DNA from: Branchiostoma belcheri
Taxonomy: Eukaryota > Chordata > Leptocardii > Amphioxiformes > Branchiostomatidae
DNA length: 64,000 nt
Direction of reading: 5' to 3'
Assembly: GCF_001625305.1 (NCBI RefSeq)
Contig: NW_017802380.1
Coordinates: 812,987 to 876,986 of the forward strand
Positions 22,867 through 34,384 of the stretch are shown here, in pieces. The stretch's first letter is position 1. Every line of letters starts with the position of its first letter. Made by a program: the position numbers and the translations under genes. The notes beneath the pieces were generated by a model, which saw nothing but the letters and a program-made list of their open reading frames with translations, was not told the origin of the DNA and searched no databases.

Positions 22867-23398
22867 ACAATGTTACCACTTCTTAATTGTCCCTTTATTG
22901 ACTAGTTTTTCCCATTGACACAAGCATTAAGAATACTGTATATGGCGACGACCTGTTAACATAGACCAGATTTCATCCGTCCCCTGAGTGGTCTTCTTGG
23001 TCAGGTTTGCTTGAATGTATTTATGAATTCGTATGTGGAATTGTTCTGATTCTAAAACTTATTGTGACTTGGCAGAAACAACTACACACGGTCCCATAGA
23101 TTGTTTCAGACGCCGTCTCCAAGTACATTTGTATTCCGTTATGATGTGATGTTTGCTCATTTAACTTTGCACAAAGGTGCCCCTCCCCCTTATCACAAAC
23201 ACACACACACAAACACACACGCACGCAGTCACACCTACACTTAACGATTCGGGATCTGTTGTGTGTCATTTTAAGGTATTGAAAATCTATGATGAAGAAG
23301 CCACATGAGGTCACACCCCTGTGAATGAGGACACTGACAGTTATTTTCGATTGCGGCAGAGGACAGGACTACCGACCAAGCAAGAAATCTATAATAAT
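22867..23398. other. No gene recognised; CA-rich run
   Basis: Holds only a short (CA)n run at 23195-23223. Confidence 0.35.
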
Positions 23399-23590
23399 TG
23401 TTTATTGCAAATTCTTGCCCGAGGGCTAATTGCAGGAACAGAAGAAACATATGGTATAAAAACAGACAATTAGTACACATAGAACTACTGATAACTACTA
23501 GTACTAAGAAACTACTAGTAAAAACTACTGGGTTTGACTTCTTTTTTGAAGACAGAGGAAGACAAAGGATCCCACTTTTTCTGTCATTTG
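23399..23590 (-). repeat. G repeat
   Basis: TTTATTGCAAATTCTTGCCC through CATATGGTATAAAAACAGAC to TTTTTTGAAGACAGAGGAAG. On the minus strand it ends in AATAAA. A C-run follows near 23642. Confidence 0.75.
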
Positions 23591-24135
23591 TGGGTTTTCG
23601 GATGTTAAGAGGATATATAATACTGGATAGGACCTAAGACGCCCCCCCCCCCACATACACACCTTGTCAAATGTTATTGCAACTTTTAATCGGATTCGAA
23701 GTCTCCTCCAAATTAGGTGCTCAAGTTGAATTACCGCTCACGATAGTTGGTATAGCGCGCCGCGTACAAACAGGTAATATACAACGAATCCAAGTGGGCG
23801 TGTGGAGGCTGTAACGTATCGGTATCACAGGCACCGGCGCCGTACGGCACATCCAGACTCGCGCACTGGGAGCAACTTAATGAAAGATTGCCGTCATAAA
23901 TAAGGGGAATAACGCGCGCGGCTTCTCCCCGCATTAGGCTAACGAGTGTCAGAATTTGAGCTACTGAGGCTCTGCCGGTTAAATGTGAAGGTTTTTGGTT
24001 TTTGAAGGGGTGACGAGAAGACAGTATAAAGAAGTTAAAAGGATAAGTCGAGCTTTGAAACTGGATTTAAGACCCGTATGGAAGATTTCATTGCGTAGTA
24101 ATGACGCAGAAACTTGCATGGCTTCCATGTTTGCC
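23591..24135. other. No gene recognised
   Basis: Nothing supportable; the right part (24020-24130) is weakly similar to the 24770-25190 duplicates (CATTGCGTAGTAATGACGCA). Confidence 0.35.
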
Positions 24136-24280
24136 TACTCTCCAAGCAGAGATTTGGGTTTTGGAGGCATCTTTAGTGTGATTTTTGGCTTTTTTTTTTA
24201 TCGTGGTTTCTCTTTTGCACTAAAAAAACCTAAAAACACGTTAAAAATACCCCCAAAACCCAACCTCTGCTTGGAGAGTA
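24136..24280. mobile_element. B-family MITE, complete
   Basis: TACTCTCCAAGCAGAGATTT to AACCTCTGCTTGGAGAGTA, inside a perfect 9 bp target duplication ATGTTTGCC (24127-24135 and 24281-24289). T-rich left arm and A-rich right arm fold back. Confidence 0.96.
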
Positions 24281-24399
24281 ATGTTTGCCAGGGTCAGTCG
24301 GGAATCCGGAAACACAACAATTTGTTTCCTAGGCCTAAAATGGTCAACTCTTACGACTCAGATGATACTTAGATGGGGGTGTCTTGGAAATTGAACGCA

Positions 24400-25190
24400 A
24401 TATCGAGTGGGAGTGGGAACTGGGATTAAAAATCGTCTGGAGGCCTCCATTGCGTAGGAAATGATGGATGTGCCGTTCTAGCTCTGCATGATATTATCGT
24501 GAGTGTCGAAAACTTGCAGTTCAGAGAAACTACTAATTGGTTATATCCCTTGCTGTGTACAAATGGGTATATGATATATCAAAGAATGTTTAGACCTTAG
24601 AACAAGTAATATAAGTTGATTCTTCATCTATTGTCTTGTACCTAGGTCAATTTTTTTTACCCACGTATCTGTCTGTATGTCTACATGTAGTTTAAGACCT
24701 TACGAAAGTCGCTGTACTTTGTTGTGTCAATATAATTCTTAGTTGTAAGCTGTAGTACGATGTAGCATGTCAAAAGGAACCGCACCCGAATGGGATCAAG
24801 CCCGTATGTGATGGAAGCTCCCATTGCGTAGCGATGACGCATGGCGCTGCGACGCTTCAAAATCGTATGGAGGCTTCCATTGCGTAGCAAATAATGTATG
24901 CACCTTCCTAGCTCTGCATTATACTGACCTAACAAGCCCCAAAGTTTAATAGTCCTTTGTTTTCATGGTGGTATCCTAAAAATCAATCCAGGTCCTTCTA
25001 TTAACCGTTTTTTGTCCAATTTGTAGGCTTTGTTGCTTTTAGCAATAATGATAATAAATAAAACATACAAAATTATGCTGAAATTATGACAAACTTGAAA
25101 GGAACCGCACCCGAATGGGACCAAGCCCGCATGTGATGGAAGTTCCCATTGCGTATGGATGACGCATGGCGGAGCGACGCTGCGTTTACG
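24400..25190. repeat. Dispersed local duplicates
   Basis: GGAACCGCACCCGAATGGGA followed by AAGCCCG and GTGATGGAAG occurs near 24776 and 25102. TCTGGAGGCCTCCATTGCGT and TATGGAGGCTTCCATTGCGT occur near 24435 and 24867, with CTAGCTCTGCAT after both. The intervening sequence is AT-rich. Confidence 0.75.
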
Positions 25191-25404
25191 CAAATTGTAT
25201 CCCGTGTAATCTCCTCCTCCCTCCCCTGGCACGTCCCGCCGCCGCGTGTCCTGACGTGACGTCGACGTACGCCGTCAGCCGTTTGTCTGCATCAGACGTC
25301 ACGACGTTTTCCTCAGATCTGATACCGCGCCGCACCGCGCTGCGTTTTCTTATCGGCAAACCCGGCCGTTCCCGCGCCTCCAGGTGTCAAATCATAGGAT
25401 ATAT

Positions 25405-25601
25405 TACTCTCCAAGCAGAGGTTGATGGGGGAAGATCGTTACCTTTTATATGTACATTGTATATATATGGTACGTTATTTTGTCGTTACCCCCACCAATC
25501 CCTACCCCCTTGGATGGTCAATTGGGCCCTCTCTGGTGAATGGATACTGCCTGGCCAATTTGACACTGTCTTTTACCACCCTAGGATCTGCTTGGAAATT
25601 A
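25405..25601. mobile_element. AB chimeric MITE
   Basis: TACTCTCCAAGCAGAGGTTG, GATCGTTACCTTTTATATG and GTCGTTACCCCCACCAATCC, then an A-type right arm ending GGATCTGCTTGGAAATTA. Flanks AGGATATA and AGGATAGC are partly matched. Confidence 0.88.
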
Positions 25602-25679
25602 AGGATAGCAACGAGGGATAGAGAATAGGAAAAAAAAACTTAGACAAATAAGGAGATTGATGATTAGTTTTATGGCAAA

Positions 25680-25790
25680 TACATACTTTGTGCCGGTAAA
25701 AAAATCCAGTCCAAAAAAAGGAACCACAATTAAAAAAGGCTAAAAACACGCCCAAAATAAGCCAAAACCCAAACCTCTGCTTGGAGAGTA
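25680..25790. mobile_element. B-family MITE, right half
   Basis: AAAATCCAGTCCAAAAAAAG, then GCTAAAAACACGCCC, and the terminus ACCTCTGCTTGGAGAGTA. A short D-like scrap (TTCCACCAGACT) follows at about 25808. Confidence 0.75.
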
Positions 25791-26219
25791 GTCAAATCTT
25801 AGTATAGATTCCACCAGACTAGCAAGGCGGGATAGAAATAGGAAACCTTATATAGCCAAATAAGGAGATTGGTGATAAGTTTTATAGTAAATACGAGACA
25901 TACCCGAAAGCTACTAGTAATTGCAAGTAAATGTTGCATGGATGCAATGAAGATAAATACAATGACACTAACTCACGGTATAGAACTCGTGCCTACAGTA
26001 TAATATATATGCTACATTCTAAAATGTACATTGAGCTAGATTTCTTGGGAATTATTGAGTTTATTTGCCGGCGCCAGAGGGAATGTAACCCTCGTCGCGG
26101 TTCAGTCTTCTGGTAAATTACTGACCCTATCTCTCTGTCGGATTCTACTGTCCATAACCCCATAGGGGCGCCTGATAGAGGCTATGACGATCACACCAGG
26201 CATTATATTCCCTACTATC
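25791..26219. other. No gene recognised
   Basis: Nothing supportable. Confidence 0.35.
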
Positions 26220-26790
26220 AAGAATACAGCAGAGCTGCAATTATACTGACTGTGAATAACGTGAACTTGCCACGAGCTATAATAATAAAAAACGCTCGGA
26301 TATGCAGTGATAGGAGGGAGGATCAACCATTATATGTCTGTGATGCATTAAAGATACAGCACATGTAGATCTACGTCTATGATGTCTGTGAATGGCAAGA
26401 AGTACAATAAACAGATGGATGCAGTAATAGAAGGATATAAATCATTACCAGTTTTGATGTATTAAAGATACCATACGTCTGCTATTATGTTGTCAGTGTT
26501 AATAGCATGGAGTCCAATAAAAATAGTGCAGCTGGTGAGATATAATAAAAAGATAAATGATGATATTCTTGATGTGCTAAAGATGCAGTAGGTCCTGCTA
26601 TTATGTTGTCGGTGCATGAACGAGCACTTGAAGTGGTAATAAGATGATAAAATAGGTGTGCTTGTTTCTCGTATTCAAAACTCAATAGTTCCGGCTATTG
26701 CGCCGTCGTGGTTGGATAATAAAAGCTCCTGTAACAAGAACCAGAAGTAGTAATAAAATCATAAATTATATTTTTGATGCATACTGTCGT
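26220..26790. repeat. Decayed tandem repeat, about 115 bp unit
   Basis: GATGCATTAAAGATACAG (26341), GATGTATTAAAGATACC (26456) and GATGTGCTAAAGATGCAG (26571) mark units spaced about 115 bp. Between them CTGCTATTATGTTGTC recurs. Strongly diverged. Confidence 0.6.
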
Positions 26791-27328
26791 CAAAACATGT
26801 GATTCTCTACGTCGGTGAGGGTTAGACATCCAGGTAATAAGATAGGCAAAAAAATAACAGTTACTCAAGCAACTGGATATGATTTTGGAAACGGAAAACA
26901 TGCATATTGTTTTTGCTACATTTCTCTTCTTCTTCTTCTCAAACAGTAACCTCTGACCTGACTGAACCAGGCTGTCTCTCACCATGGTAACTGGTGTTGG
27001 GTTACTTAATGTTGCAATTTTATAGTAGGAGGGACTTAGACTCCTGTCACCATATACGTGAATGTGTTTGAGTAAGAATTAACAGAGCAGACCATATGCG
27101 AAGGTAAACATTATGCATTTTGAAAAGCATTTTTTTCTTTCTTTTTTTTACGAGGACAGACTATTCCTGTTCGCGGGAGGGTAATTTTCAGGCGAGGCAC
27201 GCCATCGCATATCGGCGCGTCAAGTCCTGAAAATCCCCGTCTATCCCAGACCGTCTGAGATCGATTTTTGGGCGAGGCAGCCAGACGAAGTGCGGCTGTG
27301 CGCGATAGATCATGCATACAACATTACC
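26791..27328. other. No gene recognised
   Basis: Nothing supportable. Confidence 0.35.
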
Positions 27329-27358
27329 GGCTCAGCACTCCATCTCAGGGAGACCTCG

Positions 27359-27549
27359 TAGCCTCCGTAGCAGGCTTATAGAAGCTGGGGGTTTGGTGGT
27401 CTTCGGCTGCTTTCTGATGAGCAAAAAACGGGGGTAATTCAATCAGGCCGGCTATGTTGTCTATATGCAATCAGAAAACAGCACATAAAAGCTCCCAAAG
27501 ACCATGAAGACCCCTCAAACCCCCAGTTTTTGGCATGCTATGGAGGCTA
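27359..27549. mobile_element. F-family MITE between long direct repeats
   Basis: TAGCCTCCGTAGCAGGCTTA to GGCATGCTATGGAGGCTA. It is flanked not by 9 bp but by GGCTCAGCACTC plus CATCTCAGGGAGACCTCG on both sides: 27329-27358 (30 bp) and 27550-27595 (46 bp, with an extra 16 bp between the two blocks). Confidence 0.93.
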
Positions 27550-27726
27550 GGCTCAGCACTCGTGATGAAGCCTCCTCCATCTCAGGGAGACCTCGGGGGG
27601 CCGGCGCGACGTTACGGGCGGATTTACCCGCGTTTAATTCTGGCCCGGCAGGGAGACGATTTTTTTTTAAAACAAAACTAGCCTGATGTATGTTTAAGGA
27701 CGTAGTATATGATATACGATAAAGAT

Positions 27727-27867
27727 TAATCTCCAAGCAGATCCTAGGGTGGCATAAGACAGTATCAAATTGGCCAGGAAGTATCCATTGGCCAGAGAGG
27801 GGTAAATACGCCACCCTTGGCCACTTTGATACTGTCCTATGCCATCCTAGGATCTGCTTGGAGATTA
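27727..27867. mobile_element. A-family MITE
   Basis: TAATCTCCAAGCAGATCCTA to TAGGATCTGCTTGGAGATTA, with ACAGTATCAAATTGGCCAGG and a shortened right arm. No clear target duplication. Confidence 0.92.
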
Positions 27868-27892
27868 GTCTTCATTATATCTATGTATCGCA

Positions 27893-27943
27893 TACTTGCA
27901 ATTTGCCTTGGGGCAAGCATTTGCAATAAACTTGTATTTAATC
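27893..27943 (+). repeat. G-like repeat end
   Basis: AGCATTTGCAATAAACTTG resembles the reversed end of the G repeat and carries AATAAA on the plus strand. Short and diverged. Confidence 0.45.
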
Positions 27944-28300
27944 TTACAGACATTACACTTACAGAGCAACTTGTAATTTTTTTTCGCGCGCGTCAGGAAG
28001 TCTTGGCTTTCCTCCAGACTGCAGGGTTTGATGAGTCCTGATACCTCCGTCTCATCCCTGCAGCTCCGCTCGGAATATTCCTTCCCGTCATGTGAAGCGC
28101 GTCCCGATCCATCCTCCCGATCATGTGACGCCTTGTGACGTCAGAGCGATGTAACGGAGAGCCTTCCCTGAGGTCCCCGACACGAAGCTTCATCAGTTTC
28201 ATCCGTGAGATCCGTCAACTTGGCAGGGCGAGATGAATTGTCTGGCATCGCGTATCGGAAACCTTCCGTCGGGCCATAGTAGAACAGCCCGGGTTGAATG

Positions 28301-28678
28301 TAAGGCCACAGCAAGTCATTTTTATGGATGACATCCACCGCAGACTCCAAATCTAATGCGATAGGGCGCATTAATTTTCACCATAACTTTTGTTGCCATC
28401 TGACAGTGGTCTGCATACCGAAAATGGGCAAAGATGTCTGTTGCCATGCCGGAAGGTGGATGGCAGATAACTATGAAGAGAGGAGACAAGACAAGAGTCA
28501 GATGGCAGTAAGCTTAGCACAATATAGATATCATTTCTTGTTTAACAAGTTTTATGATGTCAAAATTTGAAAATGTAGGAATCTTGTATTTTTTGCCCAC
28601 CTCGTTTTATTCGCCCTACCGCATTAGATTTGAATTCTGCGGAGGATGCCATCCATAAAATTTCCTTGCTGTGGCCTA
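28301..28678. mobile_element. K-family MITE
   Basis: TAAGGCCACAGCAAGTCATT with TTTATGGATGACATCC on the left and CTTGCTGTGGCCTA on the right. Shares its interior (CATTAATTTTCACC, GACAGTGGTCTG, GAGAGGAGACAAGA) with 19451-19817. Confidence 0.88.
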
Positions 28679-28930
28679 AACGTGAGATAATACGTCTGCC
28701 TCGCAGCAAAGTCATATCTCCTCTTGAAACAGGAGCGGAAGAAAAACAACCTCTTAGTTCTCCTGAAATGACCTTTTAATGTGTGCGTACAGAGAAGCCC
28801 GGCTGATATATTTTAGTCATGTTTGAGCGTTTCGTTATATAACCTTAATGCAAATTTATGCTTGGAGGCCAACTGCAAGTGAATAAGAATGATAGCATAC
28901 ATTTAACAGACAGCAAACATGGAACAAAGC
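28679..28930. other. No gene recognised
   Basis: Nothing supportable; weak G-like text near 28850-28885. Confidence 0.3.
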
Positions 28931-29076
28931 TTATTTTTGGCGTGTTTCTATCCTTTTTTATCGTTTTTTTTTTGCACGGTAATTTTTTTGGGTTACGTTA
29001 GCGTAAAACCCGGATAAAAAAAAGCCTAAAAACAAGCCAAAAATAAGCCCAAACCCAAACCTCTGCTTGGAGAGTA
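28931..29076. mobile_element. B-family MITE lacking its left terminus
   Basis: TTATTTTTGGCGTGTTTCTA and TATCGTTTTTTTTTTGCACG, then the complementary arm GCCAAAAATAAGCCC and the terminus ACCTCTGCTTGGAGAGTA. Confidence 0.8.
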
Positions 29077-29107
29077 AGACTAAGAGAGAGCATCGCACCT
29101 GACGAAG

Positions 29108-29259
29108 TAGTCTCCACCAGACTCCTTTAATTTTGCAGGCTGAATGAATAGTAGAGATCGGCCGAGCAGGCAAATGGAGCTTTTCTGGCCAATTATATCC
29201 CCTTTTCAGGCCGATTTCTACTATTCATTCAGCCTGCAAAAGGAGTCTGGTGGAGACTA
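29108..29259. mobile_element. D-family MITE inside a larger palindrome
   Basis: TAGTCTCCACCAGACTCCTT to AGGAGTCTGGTGGAGACTA. The bases just outside, GAGAGAGCATCGCACCTGAC on the left and their inverse on the right, continue the palindrome for about 30 bp on each side, reaching B-type termini at 29076 and about 29289. Confidence 0.93.
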
Positions 29260-29288
29260 CTTATTCGTCAGGTGCGATGCTCTCTCTT

Positions 29289-29328
29289 ACTCTCCAAGCA
29301 GAGGTTTGAGGAGTCTGGTGGAGACTAT
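29289..29328. mobile_element. B left terminus joined to a D right terminus
   Basis: TACTCTCCAAGCAGAGGTTT is followed at once by AGGAGTCTGGTGGAGACTA. Neither element has its other end here, so this is a rearrangement junction. Confidence 0.8.
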
Positions 29329-29534
29329 GATGAATGCGTTTGCGCCCCGGGGCATGCGTACAACGCGCCGGCCAAGTTTATCTTCATCTGGGTGTCCATT
29401 AAAGACCGGATCGATCCCGGCGCGGACCGCTCTGCTCCGAGCTCTGAGCTAAAAATAACCGTCTGCTGACGTAAAGGAAGCTGCTTGGGTAATCGTCTCC
29501 CGGTTCCCCACTCCTGAAGGCCTCGAGAGGTAAG

Positions 29535-29850
29535 TACTCTCCAAGCAGAGGTTTGGGTTGTGGGTTATTTTTGGCGTGTTTTTGGCGACGTCTCAGGGAG
29601 GAGCATGAAATCATGGCAGTGTCATGAAAACAATAACCCTAACAGCAATCACCGTCGCCATGGCAATGTATGTTTTCATTGCCAGTCTTGTTAAACTTTT
29701 TATTCGGATTTCTTTTTTGGACTGGAATTTTTCTTTCACGTTTGGGTTGGGTGAAAGAAAAATTCCAGTGCAAAAAAGAAACCCCGATAGCCTAAAAAGC
29801 CTAAAAACACGCTAAAATACCCCAAAACCCAAACCTCTGCTTAGAGAGTA
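29535..29850. mobile_element. B-family MITE, long copy
   Basis: TACTCTCCAAGCAGAGGTTT to ACCTCTGCTTAGAGAGTA, about 316 bp. The extra interior (about 29585-29690) includes CATGGCAATGTATG. CTCGAGAGG occurs at 29522-29530 and 29851-29859, with four extra bases (TAAG) on the left. Confidence 0.92.
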
Positions 29851-29859
29851 CTCGAGAGG

Positions 29860-30733
29860 CGGAGAATATTAGTCTGCCATAGAAATAACCAAAATAAACA
29901 CAGCCGGCCCTCCGATGATCCTGAAAGGCGAGAAAACGTTGCCAACAACAGACGTATACGACTGTATACTGGCAACTTTTGATGCTATTGTGGCTCTAAG
30001 TTGGTCAAGTGGCGCTGAGAGGGGGTTAGAGGAGATGGAGAGGGGGCACAGTTGTCCCAAACCCCCGCCACTACCGGCTTCTGTGGCCGGAGCCGGCGAC
30101 TTTGATCGGCAAGGCAATAGAGCACTCATATTGAGTACTCATCGGAGCAGAATGATCGGGAATGGACTGCCTGCGAGCTGTACTGAGCGCCCTGGAGGAC
30201 CTTTTTGTAAACACGCCGTGTTTCCTAGCTAGGTCGGCCTTGCACGTACGAGAAAGGCCACACGTATACACGTTTTAAAAGTCATATACATCTTACGAAG
30301 TGCCTACGGTTATTTTTTTCCGCGATGATCGTGCAGTACATTGTAGATTGGATGCAGAAAAGGGTGCAATGGTTTAAAATCAAAGCTATGATTAATGGGT
30401 TCAAGGGTGCAATGGTTCATCATCATCATCAAGTTAAATATTGCACCGGTTTCTTCTCAAACCTGCAACGTACGGTAAAATCGTCACTGAAAAAAAACAT
30501 TGCGCGTATAATCTTTCCGTGGTCTTTCAGTGAGCGCTCGATGATCTTCAAGGTCTTCCAAACGTTTCCACAGTATTCCAGGGATCTCTCTAGAAGCTTG
30601 ATCTCACATTGGTATGGTATGATTTTGCATTGGTAATCATTGATGGGTTTCTAACCGTCTTCTGAACGCGAGGCCTTAGTATCAAAAGTAGCATTAGCAT
30701 TACGTATTATCATTTACTGTTTATTTTCTTATC
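29860..30733. other. No gene recognised
   Basis: Open frames of about 100 codons on both strands show no recognisable domain. Confidence 0.35.
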
Positions 30734-30785
30734 ATGTTCTTGCAATTAGCCCTCGGGCATGGATTTGCAATAAACTTTCATTAAT
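30734..30785 (+). repeat. G repeat end
   Basis: TTGCAATTAGCCCTCGGGCA and GGATTTGCAATAAACTTT, the inverse of the G-repeat start, with AATAAA on the plus strand. Confidence 0.65.
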
Positions 30786-31012
30786 TAAGAAGCTAGCTAT
30801 TTCTCACACGGCAAAATCCACACGTTAAACTTAGAAACAGTGTTTTAAACCATGACAAAACAACAAAGCTCCGGAACTAAAGCGGCCGGCAAACATCCAG
30901 AACGACCCAGAATGAGCTGACTAGGACCTGTACTGGGCGGTCTGAACAACAGCGAGGACCCTTTTGCTAAGTAATTTAGTAAACGCACGTATTCCACGCA
31001 CGGGAAACTTCG

Positions 31013-31210
31013 TAGCCTCCGTAGCAGGCTAATAGAACTGGGGGCTTGGTGGTCTTCGGCTGTTTTCTGATGAGCCCAGTTCTAAAAAAACGGGGGTAAT
31101 TCAACCAGGCCGGCTATGTTGTCTATATGCAATCAGAAAATAGCACATAAAAGCTCCCGAAGACCACGAAGAGCCCAGAACCCCCAGTTTTTGGCATGCT
31201 ATGGAGGCTA
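31013..31210. mobile_element. F-family MITE, complete
   Basis: TAGCCTCCGTAGCAGGCTAA to GGCATGCTATGGAGGCTA within a perfect 9 bp duplication GAAACTTCG (31004-31012 and 31211-31219). The interior matches the other F copies (ACGGGGGTAATTCAACCAGG). Confidence 0.97.
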
Positions 31211-31219
31211 GAAACTTCG

Positions 31220-32801
31220 CACGTAAACGCAGAAACACAGCGTGGTAAACTCTGAACGACAAAGCAATAGAGCACCGGTTCTGACTCGAATGATCAAGAA
31301 TAAACAAAGATAGCTCATCTGAACGCCTTTAAGGGAAGACGATTTCTTAAGTAAACGTTTGCACGCAATCTACGCAAATCCGTAAATATCACACGTAAAC
31401 ACAGAAACTATAGGAAACACAATATCTCCTCAGACATGCTTGTAGAAAAACGCAGCTGTCTGTCAATGGTGCTCTAGAAGAAAGGTGTAGGTGTCGCGAA
31501 AGGAAAATTTACAATAACATATTCAGCACGCTCACCCACCAAAACTGACGCATGCATATATGGAGCGGCATACGTGGAAAGCGTTCAAACTAAAGTATGC
31601 TGGTCTAATATGTTGCTGACTCGAATTTAGAATTCTAAAATGGGGACTAGGAATAGAATAAAGGCATTCTAGTGTATGTAAAGACAGAATTCGCTCAGTT
31701 TACGTATAGCTTTGTAAATGATAATCTAGTATAAGCTACATTATATAGTAGAGGGGATTCATTCCTCAAGCTACTGACATCTTGCACACCTTGCTTCTAG
31801 GTGCTTCCTTTAGATGTACTAGTATGAGCTACATTGTTGTGAGAAAAAAGTGCTAGACTTATATACTGTCTCGTCAACTCAGTGAGCCATATATCTATGT
31901 AACACCTTTGCTGACATAGTGTAAACACAAAGACTTCGGTAAGGTCATGCATTTCACACACACCGTTTCCTTTGATTAATGGGCACTTGACAGCCAATGG
32001 GAAATACGTTACGTGAATAAACAAACCGCGTATGACATATAGATATTGATAGTTTGTCCACACGCAATATTATTATTATCGATATTATCAGCAGTGTGTC
32101 CTCGGTTCACCGCACGACCCATGGTGAGGACACGGTGCAAAATATTTTCCCGGGGAGCCATGAAATTCATCTCAGTCTAACGACAAAGAGTTTCCGATAA
32201 TATCCTCCTTCGTCTGGCTGTTATTGGCTTTCAGCGAAACGTTTTTTTTTTATCGCAAGCTCCTGTATGTATGCAGAGACGGCCCTTGAGAGCTTTTGTC
32301 CCATTTCATTGAGCGACTGAAATATCGCTACTGCCTTCCCCTGCACGTTTGGGGTCGATATAATCTCCCAACTGAGAGCAAAACAGACAACCTGTTACAC
32401 GTTAAACAGGGACAATAGTTTCTAGTAGCACTGGACGCTACCGGCTACAGATCGATCTTCTAATCACCATGAAAATATCAATTCGTCGGGGGTTATTTTG
32501 TAAGACTTTTGTGGCCTTTTCTTGGGGTCAGAAATTAATTTCTACATCTCTTTCTAACGGAGGTGCAGCTCATAGAAAGCGTGTGCTATTAGAACGCTCT
32601 AGGAACGCAGATGAGACCACAAAAGACCAACAAAGTAGCCCAAGACCGATTAATATGGTTGGGGATTACAGGGCTAGGACAGCATGATATCATTTGTCCA
32701 TGAAGACCAATAAGAAGTCATCAGTGACAATGGGAAGTCATAAATGCAATCGTTTTTGCGCCAAAATCCTCTCATATTGCTATGAGTATGACAACTTTCC
32801 G
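31220..32801. other. No gene recognised
   Basis: About 1.6 kb without recognisable coding or repeat structure. Confidence 0.4.
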
Positions 32802-32961
32802 TAATCTCCAAGCAGATCCTAGGGTGGCAAAAAGACGGTATCAAATTGGCCAGGCAGTATCCATTGGCCAGAGAGGGACCCAAGGTTGGTGGAGGTAGCG
32901 ACAAAAAAACGGGCCATATATAAAAAGGTAACGACCTTCCTCCATCAACCTCTGCTTGGAG
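32802..32961. mobile_element. AB chimeric MITE, reverse orientation
   Basis: A-type left end TAATCTCCAAGCAGATCCTA, then ACGGTATCAAATTGGCCAGG; B-like right arm with TATATAAAAAGGTAACGACC and AACCTCTGCTTGGA. The last bases of the right terminus are altered. Confidence 0.85.
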
Positions 32962-33579
32962 CTTTGAAGACGTTTTCCGCCCTTTATAGCTCTGTTGCGT
33001 TGAAAAACGTCTCGGCGGCTGTTTTCAGACGTTGTCTTTTATATTCAGAACACATTTGACTCCTCCGTATTGGAGACGACGCCAGCGAGCCAAGTAACAC
33101 CTGTGTCCCTGAGGGCGGATCGTTAAAATCTTGGTTCAATGTACGCTGAAGTATGCTCCTGGCAGCCGTCACTCTCGCGACGGTGCCTTTACAGAGCTAA
33201 GTTCAGTGAACCTTCCTTTCTGCGGCGTGTTGTGCTTGGATTAAAAGGCGGCCGTCTACAGCAGCTGTAGCAATTAAGTTGTAACGAGCGCATCTTAAGT
33301 GTATCTTAACTATTCGTATTCGTCGTTAAAAGGTGTCTTAAGCATGATGAGAAGAAGCGATAAACTTTGACAACATTGACTACAGTGAAACCACCTTGCA
33401 AGTTAAGTACTAGTATTGTATCTGCCTGCTGGCCGCACCTAGGTAGGCATGTTGCTTTCATCTTTGTAATTACTGTCAATATACATGTACATTACGTATA
33501 CGACCCATGTACTATTGTACTACTGAGTGCACACTAGCCCCTTTACAATTACACAGTTGTATTAACGTGGAAAAGATCA
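32962..33579. other. No gene recognised
   Basis: Nothing supportable. Confidence 0.35.
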
Positions 33580-33743
33580 ACTCTCCAAGCAGAGGTTTTT
33601 TTTTCTTTTTATATATGGCCTTTTCTTTGCTCGCTACCCCCACCAACGCCTTGGGTGGCGTATTGGACCCTCTCTGGCCAATGGATACTGCCTGGCCAAT
33701 TTGATACTGTCTTTTTGCCACCCTAGGATCTGCTTGGAGATTA
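33580..33743. mobile_element. AB chimeric MITE
   Basis: CTCTCCAAGCAGAGGTTTTT and CTCGCTACCCCCACC, then the A arm CTGGCCAATTTGATACTGTC and GGATCTGCTTGGAGATTA. GAAAAGAT occurs on both sides (one spare base on the left). A 214-codon minus-strand frame reads through it and is not credible as a gene. Confidence 0.9.
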
Positions 33744-34211
33744 GAAAAGATGGTAAAGTGTAGAATACGAGTAGTTGACCGGTCGGTGGCCCTCACGTCG
33801 CACGCTACATCCTTTGTCTCTTTAGTGCCGCGGTGAACATGAAAGCCACCAAACACCACCTGCTGCAAGCAGTCGTGACGATTTTCAAAATAACCCCTGA
33901 CAACAAAAATAGATAAAGCTACGCAACAGCTTGCGATCCACAAAGGGAAAGAAAGTTTAAAAGCTTCATTCAGTGACATCACACTTCCTGCAGGCATAAA
34001 AAAAACGCCGGTAGAGAAACTACAAAACCGTATGATCGATTTTGTCATAATGACGGTTTCGAAAGTAAAAAAAAAAGGCTTCGAAAAGAAACGTGACAGG
34101 ATATGGGAAGAAAACACACAAGCTGGCGCTACTTTATGATGGATTCTTAGAAACAAGTTGCTTTAATTTCTGAATGCTCTACGGGTCATGTTGTCAAATT
34201 ATGTGCGTCAT

Positions 34212-34384
34212 TACTGTCCAAGCAGAGGTTGTGGGGGAATGATCGTTACCTTTTTATATATGGCCGTTTTTTTTTTTTGTCCTGATCCCCACCACGGTGG
34301 CCGCTGGCTTCTCTGGCTAATGGATACTGCCTGGCCAATTTGATACTGTCTTTTTGCCACCGAGAGGGATCTGCTTGGAGATTA
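34212..34384. mobile_element. AB chimeric MITE
   Basis: TACTGTCCAAGCAGAGGTTG, GATCGTTACCTTTTTATATA, then TACTGCCTGGCCAATTTGAT and GGGATCTGCTTGGAGATTA. The flanking octamer TGCGTCAT is present directly against both ends. Confidence 0.94.

Noticed and set aside
28931..29850. Regularly spaced repeats considered as a CRISPR-like array
   Set aside because: The repeats are palindromic transposon ends of two families at irregular spacing in a eukaryotic genome.
33512..34156. Longest open frame outside the kinase (214 codons, minus strand)
   Set aside because: Its last third is the translation of an AB MITE (33580-33743) and the rest has no recognisable domain; a chance frame.
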